DNA from: Acidovorax sp.
GTDB lineage: Bacteria; Pseudomonadota; Gammaproteobacteria; Burkholderiales; Burkholderiaceae_C
Reading direction: 5' to 3'
Assembly: GCA_030692685.1 (NCBI GenBank)
Contig: JAUXZO010000015.1
Span: forward strand, 32,224-96,223
Length of the DNA stretch: 64,000 bases
Under the pieces are notes generated by a model. It saw nothing but the letters and a program-made list of their open reading frames with translations. It ran no database searches and was not told the origin of the DNA. A program made the translations under genes and the position numbers. Numbering within the stretch: the first letter of the stretch is position 1; every line of letters starts with the position of its first letter. Of the stretch, positions 36,096 through 45,081 are shown one piece after another.

Positions 36096-38777
36096 ATGCT
36101 CGCCCTGCTTCGCACCTTCTCCTGGCAAGACCTGCGCCACCACCCTTGGCGCAGCGCAGCCGCCGTAGCAGCCGTGATGCTGGGCGTGGCGCTGGCGTTT
36201 GCGGTGCATGTGATCAATGCATCGGCGCTGGACGAGTTTTCGCAAGCGGTGCGCGCCGTGAACGGGCAACCCGATCTGGAGCTGCGCGCGATGCAGGGCA
36301 GCCTGCCCGAAGCGCTGTACGAGCGCATGGCGACCCACCCGCAAGTGGCGCGCGCCAGCCCGCTGCTGGAGCTGTCGGCGGTCGCCCGGCCGGTTGACGG
36401 CAACAGCCCCGCTACCGGGCAGTCCGCAACGACGCCGCTGCGCACCCCCCTGAGCACTACCCTGCGCGTGCTCGGCGCTGATGCCTTGCTGCTGCCCACC
36501 ATCGCCCCGGCGCTCTCACCGCGCCCTTGGGATGGGGCCGACCGGTTTGCGCTGTTCGCCCCAGCCACGGTGTTCCTCAATGCGGCAGCGTTGCAGGCGC
36601 TGGGCCTGTCGACACAAACCACGGCGCCATGGCCGCGGCTCAGCCTGCAGGTGGGCCTGCAGCAACCCCTTTCGGTGCAAGTGGCGGGCACCGTGGCCGC
36701 CGGTGGCGCGCCGCTGGCCGTGATGGACATCGGGGCGGCACAAGACCTGTTTGGCCGCGCGGGCGTATTGACACGCATCGACCTGCAACTGCAGCCAGGC
36801 ACCGACCGCAACGCGTGGGAGCGCGACTTGCGCGCGCAGCCCGACTGGCCCGCCAATGTGGTGCTGGCGCAGCCGGGCGACGCGACGCAGCGCATCAGCA
36901 ACCTGTCGCGCGCCTACCGCGTCAACCTGACGGTACTGGCACTGGTGGCGCTGTTCACCGGGGCGTTTTTGGTGTTCTCGGTGCTGGCGCTCAGCGTGGC
37001 GCAGCGCGGGCCGCAGTTTGCACTGCTGGCCGTGCTGGGGGCCACACCACGGCAGCGCCTGGTGCTGGTGTTGGCCGAATCGGCCGCGCTGGGGCTGGTG
37101 GGCAGCGTGCTGGGCATCGCCCTGGGCACCGCGCTGGCTGCCACCGCCTTGCAATTGCTGGGCGGCGACCTGGGCGGCGGCTACTTTGCGGGCGTGCAGC
37201 CCGCGCTGCAGTGGAGCGCACCGGCTGCGCTGGTGTACGGCACCTTGGGTGTGGGGGCGGCGCTGGTCGGCGGCTGGTGGCCCGCACGCGCGGCGCAATT
37301 ACTGCCGCCCGCCCAAACCTTGAAAGGCCTGGGCACGGCAGCCAGCCAGGCCGACAAAGGCACGGTGGGCATTGCGCTGGTGGTCGGCGGCGCACTGTTG
37401 ACCCTGGTGCCACCCGTGTTCGGCATTCCACTGGCGGCCTATGTCGCCATCGGGATGCTGCTGGTGGGCGGCATCGCCTTGCTGCCCTGGGCCATGGCCC
37501 AACTGCTGGCGTGGCTGCAACCGCTGGCAGCGCGCCATGCGCTTCCGCTGCTGGCGCTGGAGCGCGCACGGCGCATGCGCGGCAGCGCCGCCATTGCCGT
37601 GGGCGGCGTGGTGGCCAGCCTCAGTCTGGCAGTGGCGCTGACGGTGATGGTGTCGAGCTTTCGCGGCTCCGTCACCCAGTGGCTGGACGCCGTGCTGCCA
37701 TCGCCGCTGTACGTGCGATCGGCCATCAGCGCAGGCGGCATGGGCGGCACTGAGGCCGCGTTGCTGCCCGCTGGTTTTGCCGAAGCCGTGGGCCAGTTGC
37801 CGGGACTGGACCGCATGCAGGCCCTGCGCGCCAGCCCGCTTCAGTTGTCGCCCACCCTGCCCGCACTGATGGTGCTGAGCCGCCCCCTGGGCGACGACCC
37901 CGCACAAGGCCTGCCCCTGGTGGGCGAGGCACTGCTGGTGCCCGCAGGCCGCACGGGCGTCTACATCAGCGAGGCGGTGGTAGACCTGTACGGACTGAGC
38001 CCTGGCATGGACTGGCCTGCACTTTCTAAGTCTTTTAGCCCTCTAGCGCTTGATGGACAAGCGCAACCAGCTATCTTTTACATAGCAGGCGTGTGGCGCG
38101 ACTATGCGCGGCAGTCCGGCGCCGTGGTGATGGACCGCGCCGTGTGGCTGCGCCTGACCGGCGACGCCCGCACCAGCGACCTGGCGCTGTGGCCCCGCGA
38201 AGGGGCAGACCTTGCCGCGCTGCAGGCGTCGATTCGGGCATTGGCGGCGGCGCAAGCAGGCCGCTTGTCGTCGCCCGGCGCATCAGGAGCCGCAGGGGCC
38301 GACGAAGCCCTGGTCGAATTCGCCTCCTCCGGCGTCATCCGCGAACGCTCGCTGCGCATTTTTGACCGCAGCTTTGCCGTCACCTACTGGCTGCAGGCCG
38401 TGGCCATCGGCATCGGCCTGTTCGGCGTAGCCGCCAGCTTCAGCGCGCAGGTGTTGGCGCGGCGCAAAGAGTTTGGCCTGCTCGCCCACCTGGGCCTCAC
38501 GCGCCGCCAGATCCTGGCCGTGGTAGCGGGCGAAGGGGCCGCCTGGACGGCGGTGGGCGCAGTCGCAGGTGTGCTGCTGGGGTTGGTGGTGTCGGTGGTG
38601 CTGGTGCACGTGGTCAACCCGCAGAGCTTTCACTGGACGATGGATCTCAATGTGCCCGGATGGCGGCTGCTGGCACTGTGCGTAGCGGTGATCGTGTCGG
38701 GCACCGTGACCGCGTGGCTGGCGGGGCGGGCGGCGGCGGGGAGGGATGCGGTGATGGCGGTCAAAGAGGATTGGTAG
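36096..38777 (+). CDS. FtsX-type ABC permease (YbbP/AttFG-like, fused double unit)
   Basis: The product is 893 residues. Length and helix pattern fit a two-unit FtsX/MacB_PCD permease: an N-terminal helix (about 20-45, WRSAAAVAAVMLGVALAFAV), a large extracytoplasmic domain, three helices at about 275-400 (VALFTGAFLVFSVLALSVAQ; LGLVGSVLGIALGTALAATA), a central helix pair at about 425-470, a second extracytoplasmic domain (about 510-740) and three C-terminal helices (about 765-885, including GLLAHLGLTRRQILAVVAGE). An in-frame family A repeat lies at about residues 643-663. With the ATPase and the CrtC-like protein at 40680 it resembles the AttEFGH set. The exported substrate is unknown. Confidence 0.88.
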   Translation: MLALLRTFSWQDLRHHPWRSAAAVAAVMLGVALAFAVHVINASALDEFSQAVRAVNGQPDLELRAMQGSLPEALYERMATHPQVARASPLLELSAVARPVDGNSPATGQSATTPLRTPLSTTLRVLGADALLLPTIAPALSPRPWDGADRFALFAPATVFLNAAALQALGLSTQTTAPWPRLSLQVGLQQPLSVQVAGTVAAGGAPLAVMDIGAAQDLFGRAGVLTRIDLQLQPGTDRNAWERDLRAQPDWPANVVLAQPGDATQRISNLSRAYRVNLTVLALVALFTGAFLVFSVLALSVAQRGPQFALLAVLGATPRQRLVLVLAESAALGLVGSVLGIALGTALAATALQLLGGDLGGGYFAGVQPALQWSAPAALVYGTLGVGAALVGGWWPARAAQLLPPAQTLKGLGTAASQADKGTVGIALVVGGALLTLVPPVFGIPLAAYVAIGMLLVGGIALLPWAMAQLLAWLQPLAARHALPLLALERARRMRGSAAIAVGGVVASLSLAVALTVMVSSFRGSVTQWLDAVLPSPLYVRSAISAGGMGGTEAALLPAGFAEAVGQLPGLDRMQALRASPLQLSPTLPALMVLSRPLGDDPAQGLPLVGEALLVPAGRTGVYISEAVVDLYGLSPGMDWPALSKSFSPLALDGQAQPAIFYIAGVWRDYARQSGAVVMDRAVWLRLTGDARTSDLALWPREGADLAALQASIRALAAAQAGRLSSPGASGAAGADEALVEFASSGVIRERSLRIFDRSFAVTYWLQAVAIGIGLFGVAASFSAQVLARRKEFGLLAHLGLTRRQILAVVAGEGAAWTAVGAVAGVLLGLVVSVVLVHVVNPQSFHWTMDLNVPGWRLLALCVAVIVSGTVTAWLAGRAAAGRDAVMAVKEDW
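38024..38085 (-). repeat. Family A repeat, copy 8 (inside the FtsX-type permease gene)
   Basis: AAGTCTTTTAGCCCTCTAGC, GCTTGATGGACAAGCGCAAC, CAGCTATCTTTTACATAGC. It has the same orientation and frame as the mutL and DUF455 copies and encodes SPLALDGQAQPAIFY. It lies in the second extracytoplasmic domain. Confidence 0.87.
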
Positions 38778-38958
38778 CGGGGCCTCTTCGCACGCTATAG
38801 TTTCCCAGGGAGAAGCCGCTAGGATTACCAAATTTTCTTACCTGGAAGTTTGCACAGCGGACTGTTCCAAACATTTAGCTGCATGCACCGCCCAACCTAC
38901 GCCCGAGAAGAATTTATACGCTGGGCATCATGATCACTATTTCGTCAGGAGTGAGCTC

Positions 38959-39432
38959 GTGAAATCGATCAATTGGACCCTTGCGGCATCGATCGGAATC
39001 CCTTCTGTGCTGGTCATAGCAGGTTGGTTCTTTGCTCACTTACTTACTGCACGACGCGAACTCGCCTCAAAGCGGCGTGCAGATCGTCTCCGCGCTTTAG
39101 AGGCCGCATATATGCGTATCGCGTCATCTAGCAATCGACCCTTAACGAGTGAAACGATCGAACGAATCGAGACCTTCGTTTCCGAGATTCAACTCTACGG
39201 CACGCCACGTCAGGTGACGCTCATGAGCGAAGCCGTAAAAGAGTTTCTCAAGCCCCGGTACAAAGTCGACTGGGATCCGTTGCTAGCTGATCTCCGGGAC
39301 ACGATCAGATCGGAACTACGCCTCGAAGCTGTGACTGGTTCCGTGTGGTGGTTACGCATGCCAGTGCCCCCAGCTAAGCTCACACCGCACGCGCCGTTCA
39401 AAGAAAAGCTAAGGCACCGCAATAACGTCTGA
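38959..39432 (+). CDS. Orphan single-span membrane protein, lower G+C than neighbours
   Basis: The product is 157 residues from the GTG at 38959, with AGGAG 8 nt upstream. One membrane helix (about 8-30, LAASIGIPSVLVIAGWFFAHLL) is followed by a basic cytoplasmic coiled-coil-like region (RRELASKRRADRLRALEAAY) and a helical domain with ETFVSEIQLYGTPRQVTLM, then a short C-terminal tail. I do not recognise the family; the pattern of membrane anchor plus RELASKRR plus ETFVSEIQLYGT is seen in orphan proteins of mobile accessory regions. G+C is visibly lower: 29 of 60 bases in 39121-39180 and 35 of 60 in 39061-39120, against 43 of 60 in 38461-38520. Probably acquired by transfer. Confidence 0.72.
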   Translation: MKSINWTLAASIGIPSVLVIAGWFFAHLLTARRELASKRRADRLRALEAAYMRIASSSNRPLTSETIERIETFVSEIQLYGTPRQVTLMSEAVKEFLKPRYKVDWDPLLADLRDTIRSELRLEAVTGSVWWLRMPVPPAKLTPHAPFKEKLRHRNNV

Positions 39433-39605
39433 TATTTGCTCTGTCCGGAAGCGTAAAGCACTCAGTTCTTCGTGGGCCGCGTTACAAGGGTGGTCTACAG
39501 CGTCGCGCCAATTAACTCTACTTTCAGCCCCCGCTTTCTATATGTCACTGGCCGCTCCTAGCCGTCAACATTGACCAAGATGAATCCGGTCTACCCGAAA
39601 TCCCC

Positions 39606-40661
39606 ATGACCCTCCCCTCCCCCTGGCTCCACGAAGCCATCGCCCACATCGAAGCCGACTACCAGCGCAGTGCCGACACGCACCTGATCCCGCTGCGTCT
39701 GCCCGCTTTTTCCAAGCACAGCATCGACCTCTACCTCAAAGACGAATCCACCCACCCCACGGGCAGCCTCAAGCACCGTCTCGCGCGGTCGCTGTTTTTG
39801 TATGCGCTGTGCAATGGCTGGGTGCGTGAGGGCTCGACCATCGTTGAATCGTCCAGCGGCTCCACGGCGGTGAGCGAGGCCTACTTTGCGCGGCTGCTGG
39901 GGCTGCCTTTTGTGGCGGTGATGCCGCGCACCACGTCGCCCGAAAAGATCGCGCAGATCGAGTTCCAGGGCGGGCGGTGCCACTTTGTGGACAGTGCGGG
40001 CGCGGTGTACGAAGCGGCCCGCACCATTGCGGCAGAGACGGGCGGCCACTACATGGACCAGTTCACCTATGCCGAGCGGGCCACCGACTGGCGGGGCAAC
40101 AACAACATTGCCGAGAGCATGTTCACGCAAATGGCGCGCGAGCCGCACCCGGTGCCGCGCTGGATTGTGGTGGGCGCGGGCACGGGCGGTACCAGCGCCA
40201 CCATTGGCCGCTATGTGCGGTACCAACGACATGCCACAGAGGTGTGTGTGGCCGACCCGGCGGGTTCGGTGTTCAGCGCCTATCACCGCACGGGCGATGC
40301 CACGCTGACGGCGCCGGGATCGCGCATCGAAGGCATTGGCCGCCCGCGCGTGGAGCCCAGCTTTATCCGCACGCTGGTAGACCGCATGGTGGACGTGCCC
40401 GATGTGGAATCGATTGCTGCGATGCGTGCGTTGTCGCAATTGCTGGGGCGGCGCGTGGGGCCGTCGACCGGCACCAACTTTGTGGCGATGCTCGCGTTGG
40501 CCAGCGAGATGCGTGAGCGCGGCGAGCGCGGGTCTATCTTGTCGCTGTTGTGTGATGCAGGGGAGCGGTATCTGCCCACATATTTCGACGCAGATTGGGT
40601 GGAGCGGTGTTTTGGTGACTGCTCTGCAGCGCAGCAAAAGATGGATGCGCTGATTGGCTGA
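39606..40661 (+). CDS. PLP-dependent cysteine synthase/desulfhydrase-family enzyme (Cds1-like)
   Basis: The product is 351 residues. Fold type II PLP enzyme: the PLP Lys lies in [15 protein letters not shown], the substrate-carboxylate loop is [13 protein letters not shown], and the phosphate-binding glycine loop is [28 protein letters not shown] and [19 protein letters not shown] are typical of the cysteine synthase superfamily. Details such as the long [11 protein letters not shown] and [20 protein letters not shown] recall the L-cysteine desulfhydrase Cds1 group rather than CysK/CysM, but this is a judgement from memory. No cysteine-pathway genes flank it. It lies between the low-G+C orphan and the CrtC-like gene. 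Confidence 0.82.
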   Translation: MTLPSPWLHEAIAHIEADYQRSADTHLIPLRLPAFSKHSIDLYLKDESTHPTGSLKHRLARSLFLYALCNGWVREGSTIVESSSGSTAVSEAYFARLLGLPFVAVMPRTTSPEKIAQIEFQGGRCHFVDSAGAVYEAARTIAAETGGHYMDQFTYAERATDWRGNNNIAESMFTQMAREPHPVPRWIVVGAGTGGTSATIGRYVRYQRHATEVCVADPAGSVFSAYHRTGDATLTAPGSRIEGIGRPRVEPSFIRTLVDRMVDVPDVESIAAMRALSQLLGRRVGPSTGTNFVAMLALASEMRERGERGSILSLLCDAGERYLPTYFDADWVERCFGDCSAAQQKMDALIG

Positions 40662-40679
40662 CTCGGGCATACACCAACC

Positions 40680-41906
40680 ATGCCGCTCTTCCCGACTTCC
40701 CCGCCCTTCCCACTCGTCAACGCGGCACCGCCGCTGCACCGCGCACCCAGCACGCGCCGCGAATGGCTGGGGCTGGCGGCGCAACTGCCGATAGGCATAG
40801 GGCTGTTGAAGGCCGCGGGCGCAGGTGCGGGGGCGCTGCTGCTTGCCAACGCAGCACACGCCTTAACCGCCCGCACGCTGACCTTTCCGCGGGACCATGG
40901 CAGCCATCCTGACCTGCGCACGGAGTGGTGGTACATCACGGGGCATGTTCAGGCGCAAGGCAAACCGTGGGGATTTCAGCTCACGTTTTTCCGCTCGCGA
41001 GTGGATGCCACGCAAGGCATGCAGTCGGCGTTTGCGGCTAAGCAGCTGCTGTTCGCGCATGCAGCGGTGACGGACGTGCAAGGCCAGCGCCTGCTGCACG
41101 ACCAGCGCATTGCGCGCGCGGGGTTTGGTGTGGCGCAGGCGAGTGAGGCGGACACACGCATCCGGCTGCAGGACTGGACGCTGGTGCGCAGCGACGTTGG
41201 TGCAAACGCCCCTTCTGGATTGGCCCGCAGCCGCTACACCACCCGCATCGCGGGAGCGGAGTTTGCCCTGGACCTGCAGTTCGACAGCACCCAACCGGTG
41301 CTGCTGCAGGGCCGGCAAGGCTTGTCGCGCAAGGGCCCTGATGCGGCGCAGGCCAGCTACTACTACAGCCAACCCCAGCTTGCCGTGAGTGGCAGCGTGA
41401 CGGTGGGCGGCAAGCGCATGGCCGTCGCCCCCGGCTCTGGCCATGCGTGGATGGACCACGAGTGGAGCGAGGCCCTGCTGCACCCCGAGGCGGTGGGCTG
41501 GGACTGGATTGGCATGAACCTGCACGACGGCAGCGCGCTGACGGCGTTTCGGCTGCGGCGTGCGGATGGCTCGGCCTTGTGGGCGGGTGGGTCGTTTCGC
41601 ACTGCGGACCAGGCTGCGGAGATCTTTGAAGCCAGCGCCGTCACCTTCACCCCCGAGCGCTGGTGGACCAGCCAGCAAAGCGGCGCCCGCTACCCCGTGC
41701 AATGGCGGGTGGACACCCCCGCTGGCCGCTTTGGCGTGCACGCGGTGCTGGACGCGCAGGAGCTGGACAGCCAGGGCTCCACCGGCGCGATCTATTGGGA
41801 AGGCCTGAGCGAGTTGCGCGACCGCAGCGATGCGGGCAGCGACAAGGTGGTCGGGCGTGGCTATCTTGAAATGACCGGGTACGCAAAGCGACTAGCGCTG
41901 GGTTGA
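40680..41906 (+). CDS. CrtC/AttH-like lipocalin-domain secreted protein
   Basis: The product is 408 residues. The N terminus (PSTRREWLGLAAQLPIGIGL) has twin arginines and a hydrophobic stretch, so Tat export is likely. The body is the double-lipocalin fold of CrtC (hydroxyneurosporene synthase)/AttH: FPRDHGSHPDLRTEWWYITG, GFQLTFFRSRVD, GSGHAWMDHEWSEALL and WDWIGMNLHDGSALTAFRL, with the C-terminal signature GRGYLEMTGYAKRL. The name carotenoid hydratase is not warranted without other carotenoid genes. AttH-like proteins usually follow an ABC ATPase and FtsX-type permease; those genes end 1.9 kb upstream here, with two other genes in between. Confidence 0.88.
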   Translation: MPLFPTSPPFPLVNAAPPLHRAPSTRREWLGLAAQLPIGIGLLKAAGAGAGALLLANAAHALTARTLTFPRDHGSHPDLRTEWWYITGHVQAQGKPWGFQLTFFRSRVDATQGMQSAFAAKQLLFAHAAVTDVQGQRLLHDQRIARAGFGVAQASEADTRIRLQDWTLVRSDVGANAPSGLARSRYTTRIAGAEFALDLQFDSTQPVLLQGRQGLSRKGPDAAQASYYYSQPQLAVSGSVTVGGKRMAVAPGSGHAWMDHEWSEALLHPEAVGWDWIGMNLHDGSALTAFRLRRADGSALWAGGSFRTADQAAEIFEASAVTFTPERWWTSQQSGARYPVQWRVDTPAGRFGVHAVLDAQELDSQGSTGAIYWEGLSELRDRSDAGSDKVVGRGYLEMTGYAKRLALG

Positions 41907-41924
41907 AGCGCCTGCGGCTTCTTT
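41905..41924 (+). terminator. Weak hairpin at the end of the CrtC-like gene
   Basis: GAAGC (41905-41909) and GCTTC (41917-41921) around a 7-nt loop, followed by TTTG. Short stem and short T run, so low confidence. Confidence 0.35.
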
Positions 41925-42090
41925 GAATGGATGGCCTGTTGCGCCCACGCGAGCGAAACGCAAACACCCGACCGACCTCTGTTGTTTCGGTGCTCCGACC
42001 GTACGGAAGACCACCTAAGTATTTCAGCACCGACCTTGGTTTGCGTCTTGCGTGTTGACTAACTCAGTGTCACAAGCGGCGGGCAGTGCG

Positions 42091-42108
42091 CAGTGATGCG
42101 GATCACTG
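42091..42108 (+). promoter_or_regulatory. CRP/FNR-type palindrome upstream of the NYN gene
   Basis: CAGTGAT-GCGG-ATCACTG is a perfect 18-bp palindrome containing GTGA-N6-TCAC, the core of CRP/Vfr-type sites, and TGAT-N4-ATCA, close to FNR-type sites. It is centred about 88 bp before the ATG of the NYN-LOTUS gene, a normal place for an activator. The regulator is not identified. Confidence 0.55.
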
Positions 42109-42186
42109 AAATGCGCAGCGTGGCCAGAGCGATTGCGTTCCGTGTGATGATCGGTGCCAACATTCAATGGAACACCGCGAGCAGTT

Positions 42187-43779
42187 ATGGCATCCCCCAC
42201 CGACAGCATCAGCATGGCCCTTTTTTGCGACTTTGAAAACGTCGCCTTGGGCGTGCGCGATGCACAGTACGAAAAGTTCGACATCAAGCCCATCCTGGAG
42301 CGCCTGCTGCTCAAGGGCTCCATCGTGGTCAAGAAGGCCTATTGCGACTGGGAGCGCTACAAGGGCTTCAAGGCGACCATGCACGAGGCGAACTTCGAGC
42401 TGATCGAAATTCCGCATGTGCGCCAGTCGGGCAAGAACTCGGCCGACATTCGCTTGGTGGTGGATGCGCTGGACCTGTGCTACACCAAATCACACGTGGA
42501 TACCTTCGTCATCATCAGTGGGGATTCGGACTTTTCTCCGCTGGTCTCCAAGCTGCGCGAGAACAACAAGCAGGTGATTGGTGTGGGGGTCAAGCAGTCC
42601 ACGTCTGACTTGCTCATTGCGAACTGCGACGAATTCATCTTCTATGACGACCTGGTGCGTGAAAACCAGCGCGCCCAGGCCCGCCGCCAAAACCTCGGCA
42701 GCAACAACCCACCCGCGCCACGCCGCAGCCCAGAAGAAGAGCGCCACCGCAAGGAAAGCCAGGACGAGCGGCGCACACAGGGTGTGGAGCTGGCCGTGGA
42801 GACCTTTGAAGCCTTGCTGTCCGAGCGCGGGGACAGCGGCAAGATCTGGGCCTCGGTGCTCAAAGAGGCGATCAAGCGGCGCAAGCCAGATTTCAGCGAA
42901 GGCTATTACAGCTTTCGCACCTTCGGCAATCTGCTCGAAGAAGCGCAGGCTCGGGGCCTGCTGGAGTTTGGGCGCGATGAAAAATCAGGCGCGTATGTGT
43001 ACCGCAGCATGGGCCAGAGCGCCGGAGTAGCCCCCGCCACGCGGCAGGATGCGCCCGCAGAACGCCAGGGTCACAGCATGCCTGCGCGGCATGATTTTCA
43101 CGCCGTGGCGATTGCGCCCGAGCGGTCTGGTCGCGAGCCCTCCAGCCCATCGGGCCGTTCGCGCGGTCGCCGTGGCGAGCCATCAGGCCGCGCAGACGCT
43201 CGCACGGACGCCCACACCGATACCCGTCGCGAGGTCGGTACAGAAAGCCTGGAAGAGGTCACGATGCCAGGGCGCGACGAACTACGCGCTGAGTTACACG
43301 AGCCCTTCGCCGAAGAGCCGACCGACCGACCCGTGAGCCGCTACTTTTCAGCCGCTGCCGCACCAGTGGCCCCCTCCGGCGACACCACCGCCGATGCAGA
43401 GGTTTATCAGATGGCCCGCCCCGCGCTGCAGACTGAGCGGAGCGATTTGACAGCAGCCGCCGCCGCGCAGGCGTCGATGGTCACCGGCCAAGGGCAACAC
43501 AATGATGAGGCGGGCGAAACGATACCCGCTAGCCGCCCACGGAGCCGGGCTCGCAGCGGCGCCAACCAAGTTGAAGCTGACAAGGGCCCTGCCGCTCGCA
43601 CGCGCCGGGCGAAGGGTACCGGCGTTGCCGAAGCGACGAGCGGGGCAATCGCGCCCGCCTTTGCGCAAGAGACATCGCCCCCGGATACGCGCAGCGATGT
43701 CGATGCGCAAGCCCCTGCCAAAGCGGCAGGGCGCCCACGCAGTCGCGCACGCAAACCTGCCGAGAAACCCGCAGAGTAA
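42187..43779 (+). CDS. NYN (LabA/DUF88) nuclease-fold protein with OST-HTH/LOTUS domain
   Basis: The product is 530 residues from the ATG at 42187. Residues about 8-160 are a PIN-like NYN domain: ALFCDFENVALGVRD (first Asp), KKAYCDWERYKGFKATMHEA, SGKNSADIRLVVDALDL, the paired Asp in FVIISGDSDFSPLVSKLREN, and SDLLIANCDEFIFYDDL. These acidic residues form a metal site expected to cut RNA. Residues about 200-280 match an OST-HTH/LOTUS fold (VELAVETFEALLSERGDSGK; SVLKEAIKRRKPDFSEGYYS), an RNA-binding winged helix. The remaining 240 residues are low-complexity, rich in Arg, Ala, Ser and Pro, and probably disordered. The target RNA is unknown. A CRP-type palindrome lies upstream. Confidence 0.9.
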   Translation: MASPTDSISMALFCDFENVALGVRDAQYEKFDIKPILERLLLKGSIVVKKAYCDWERYKGFKATMHEANFELIEIPHVRQSGKNSADIRLVVDALDLCYTKSHVDTFVIISGDSDFSPLVSKLRENNKQVIGVGVKQSTSDLLIANCDEFIFYDDLVRENQRAQARRQNLGSNNPPAPRRSPEEERHRKESQDERRTQGVELAVETFEALLSERGDSGKIWASVLKEAIKRRKPDFSEGYYSFRTFGNLLEEAQARGLLEFGRDEKSGAYVYRSMGQSAGVAPATRQDAPAERQGHSMPARHDFHAVAIAPERSGREPSSPSGRSRGRRGEPSGRADARTDAHTDTRREVGTESLEEVTMPGRDELRAELHEPFAEEPTDRPVSRYFSAAAAPVAPSGDTTADAEVYQMARPALQTERSDLTAAAAAQASMVTGQGQHNDEAGETIPASRPRSRARSGANQVEADKGPAARTRRAKGTGVAEATSGAIAPAFAQETSPPDTRSDVDAQAPAKAAGRPRSRARKPAEKPAE

Positions 43780-44076
43780 ATCTACGGACTTGATCGAGGG
43801 GATCGGCATGTGGAATTCCCTGGGTCCACCCACTCAGCAGTTTGGGTCGGCCAACGGCGCTGCTGCAGCGCGGTGCCGATCGCGGTAGTCAGCCTTGCAC
43901 AGCCACTCGCGCACATTGTTTTAATCAGCGGGCATGCAGGCTGCAAGTTCCGCGCATTGGTTGGCGGCAGCCTGCGCAGGCACAAGGGCTTTGCACCGGC
44001 GCACTTCGCTTATTGCGCATGCACAGTAGTGGGTCGTTTACAAATCAGCGCCCACCACAGCCCACCGTTCGACAGC
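43780..44076. other. Intergenic region between the NYN and livM genes, nothing recognised
   Basis: 297 bp between convergent genes. No coding region with good codon usage, no RNA gene, no member of repeat families A or B and no clear terminator with a T run were seen. Confidence 0.5.
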
Positions 44077-45069
44077 CTACCTGTGGCCGGTACGTTGACG
44101 TGCCATCCACGCAATGATCTCGCCCATGATGCCGCGGCGGAAGGCCAGCACGCAGATCACAAAGATGAGGCCGGTGACCATGGTGACCGACTCGCCCAGG
44201 GTCTTGAACCATTCGACGCTGGTCAGTGCCGCCAGCAGGTTGCCGAACTCGCCGATCTTGTTCTCCAGCAACACCACCACAGCCGATCCGATCAGCGGGC
44301 CCGACAGCGTTCCCAGGCCGCCCACCAGCGTCATCAAGATGACCTGGCCGGAGGCCGTCCAGTGCACATCCGACAGCGTGGCAAAGCCCAGCACCAGGGT
44401 CTTGAGCGAACCCGCCAGCCCTGCCAGCGCAGCCGACAGCACAAAGGCCAGCAGCTTGAAACGGTGCGTGTCGTAGCCCAGCGAGATGGCACGCGGCTCG
44501 TTCTCTTTGATGCCTTTGAGCACCTGGCCGAAGGGCGAATGGATTGTGCGCACGATGACCAGGAAGGCGAGCACCACAATGACCAGCGCCACGTAGTACA
44601 TGACCAGATCGCTCTGCAGATCGATGATGCCAAAGAGCTTGCCGCGTGGCACGCCTTGCAGGCCGTCTTCCCCGCCGGTGAAGGGCGCTTGAAGGCAGAC
44701 AAAAAACAGCATCTGGGCCAGCGCCAGCGTGATCATCGAAAAGTAGATGCCTTGGCGGCGAATGGCCAGCCAGCCGAACAGCAGGCCCAGCAACGCACCG
44801 CCGCCGGTGCCCAGCAGCAGCCCCACTTCCGGGGTCAGCCCCCAGACCTTGATGGCGTGGCCCGCCACATAGGCAGCGCCGCCCAAAAAGGCCGCATGGC
44901 CAAAAGACAGCAAGCCGGTGTAGCCGAGCAACAGGTTGAAGGCCGAAGCGAACAGTGCAAAGCACATGAGCTTCATCACAAAGATGGGATAGGCGCCCAT
45001 GAATGGCGCTGCGATCAGGACCAGCAAAAGCAGGCCGTAACCGATGAAGGCAAGGTTCTTGATATTCAT
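44077..45069 (-). CDS. livM: Branched-chain amino acid ABC transporter permease LivM
   Basis: The product is 330 residues, with AAGGGG upstream of the ATG at 45069. It is an inner-membrane permease with about nine or ten helices. Family marks are YTGLLSFGHAAFLGGAAYVA near the N-terminal third and the EAA-like coupling loop ENEPRAISLGYDTHRFKLLA that touches the ATPases, followed by FVLSAALAGLAGSL and MTLVGGLGTLSGPLIGSAVV. It works with LivH as the membrane part of a Leu/Ile/Val-type importer; with this family other substrates (amides, urea, aromatic acids) are also possible. It is the last gene of the operon livG-F-K-H-M. Confidence 0.93.
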   Translation of the reverse strand: MNIKNLAFIGYGLLLLVLIAAPFMGAYPIFVMKLMCFALFASAFNLLLGYTGLLSFGHAAFLGGAAYVAGHAIKVWGLTPEVGLLLGTGGGALLGLLFGWLAIRRQGIYFSMITLALAQMLFFVCLQAPFTGGEDGLQGVPRGKLFGIIDLQSDLVMYYVALVIVVLAFLVIVRTIHSPFGQVLKGIKENEPRAISLGYDTHRFKLLAFVLSAALAGLAGSLKTLVLGFATLSDVHWTASGQVILMTLVGGLGTLSGPLIGSAVVVLLENKIGEFGNLLAALTSVEWFKTLGESVTMVTGLIFVICVLAFRRGIMGEIIAWMARQRTGHR

Positions 45070-45081
45070 GCTGGCGGCCCC

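Noticed and set aside
40680..41906. Carotenoid 1,2-hydratase function
   Set aside because: The fold matches CrtC/AttH, but there are no carotenoid genes in the window and the ABC context favours an AttH-like role.
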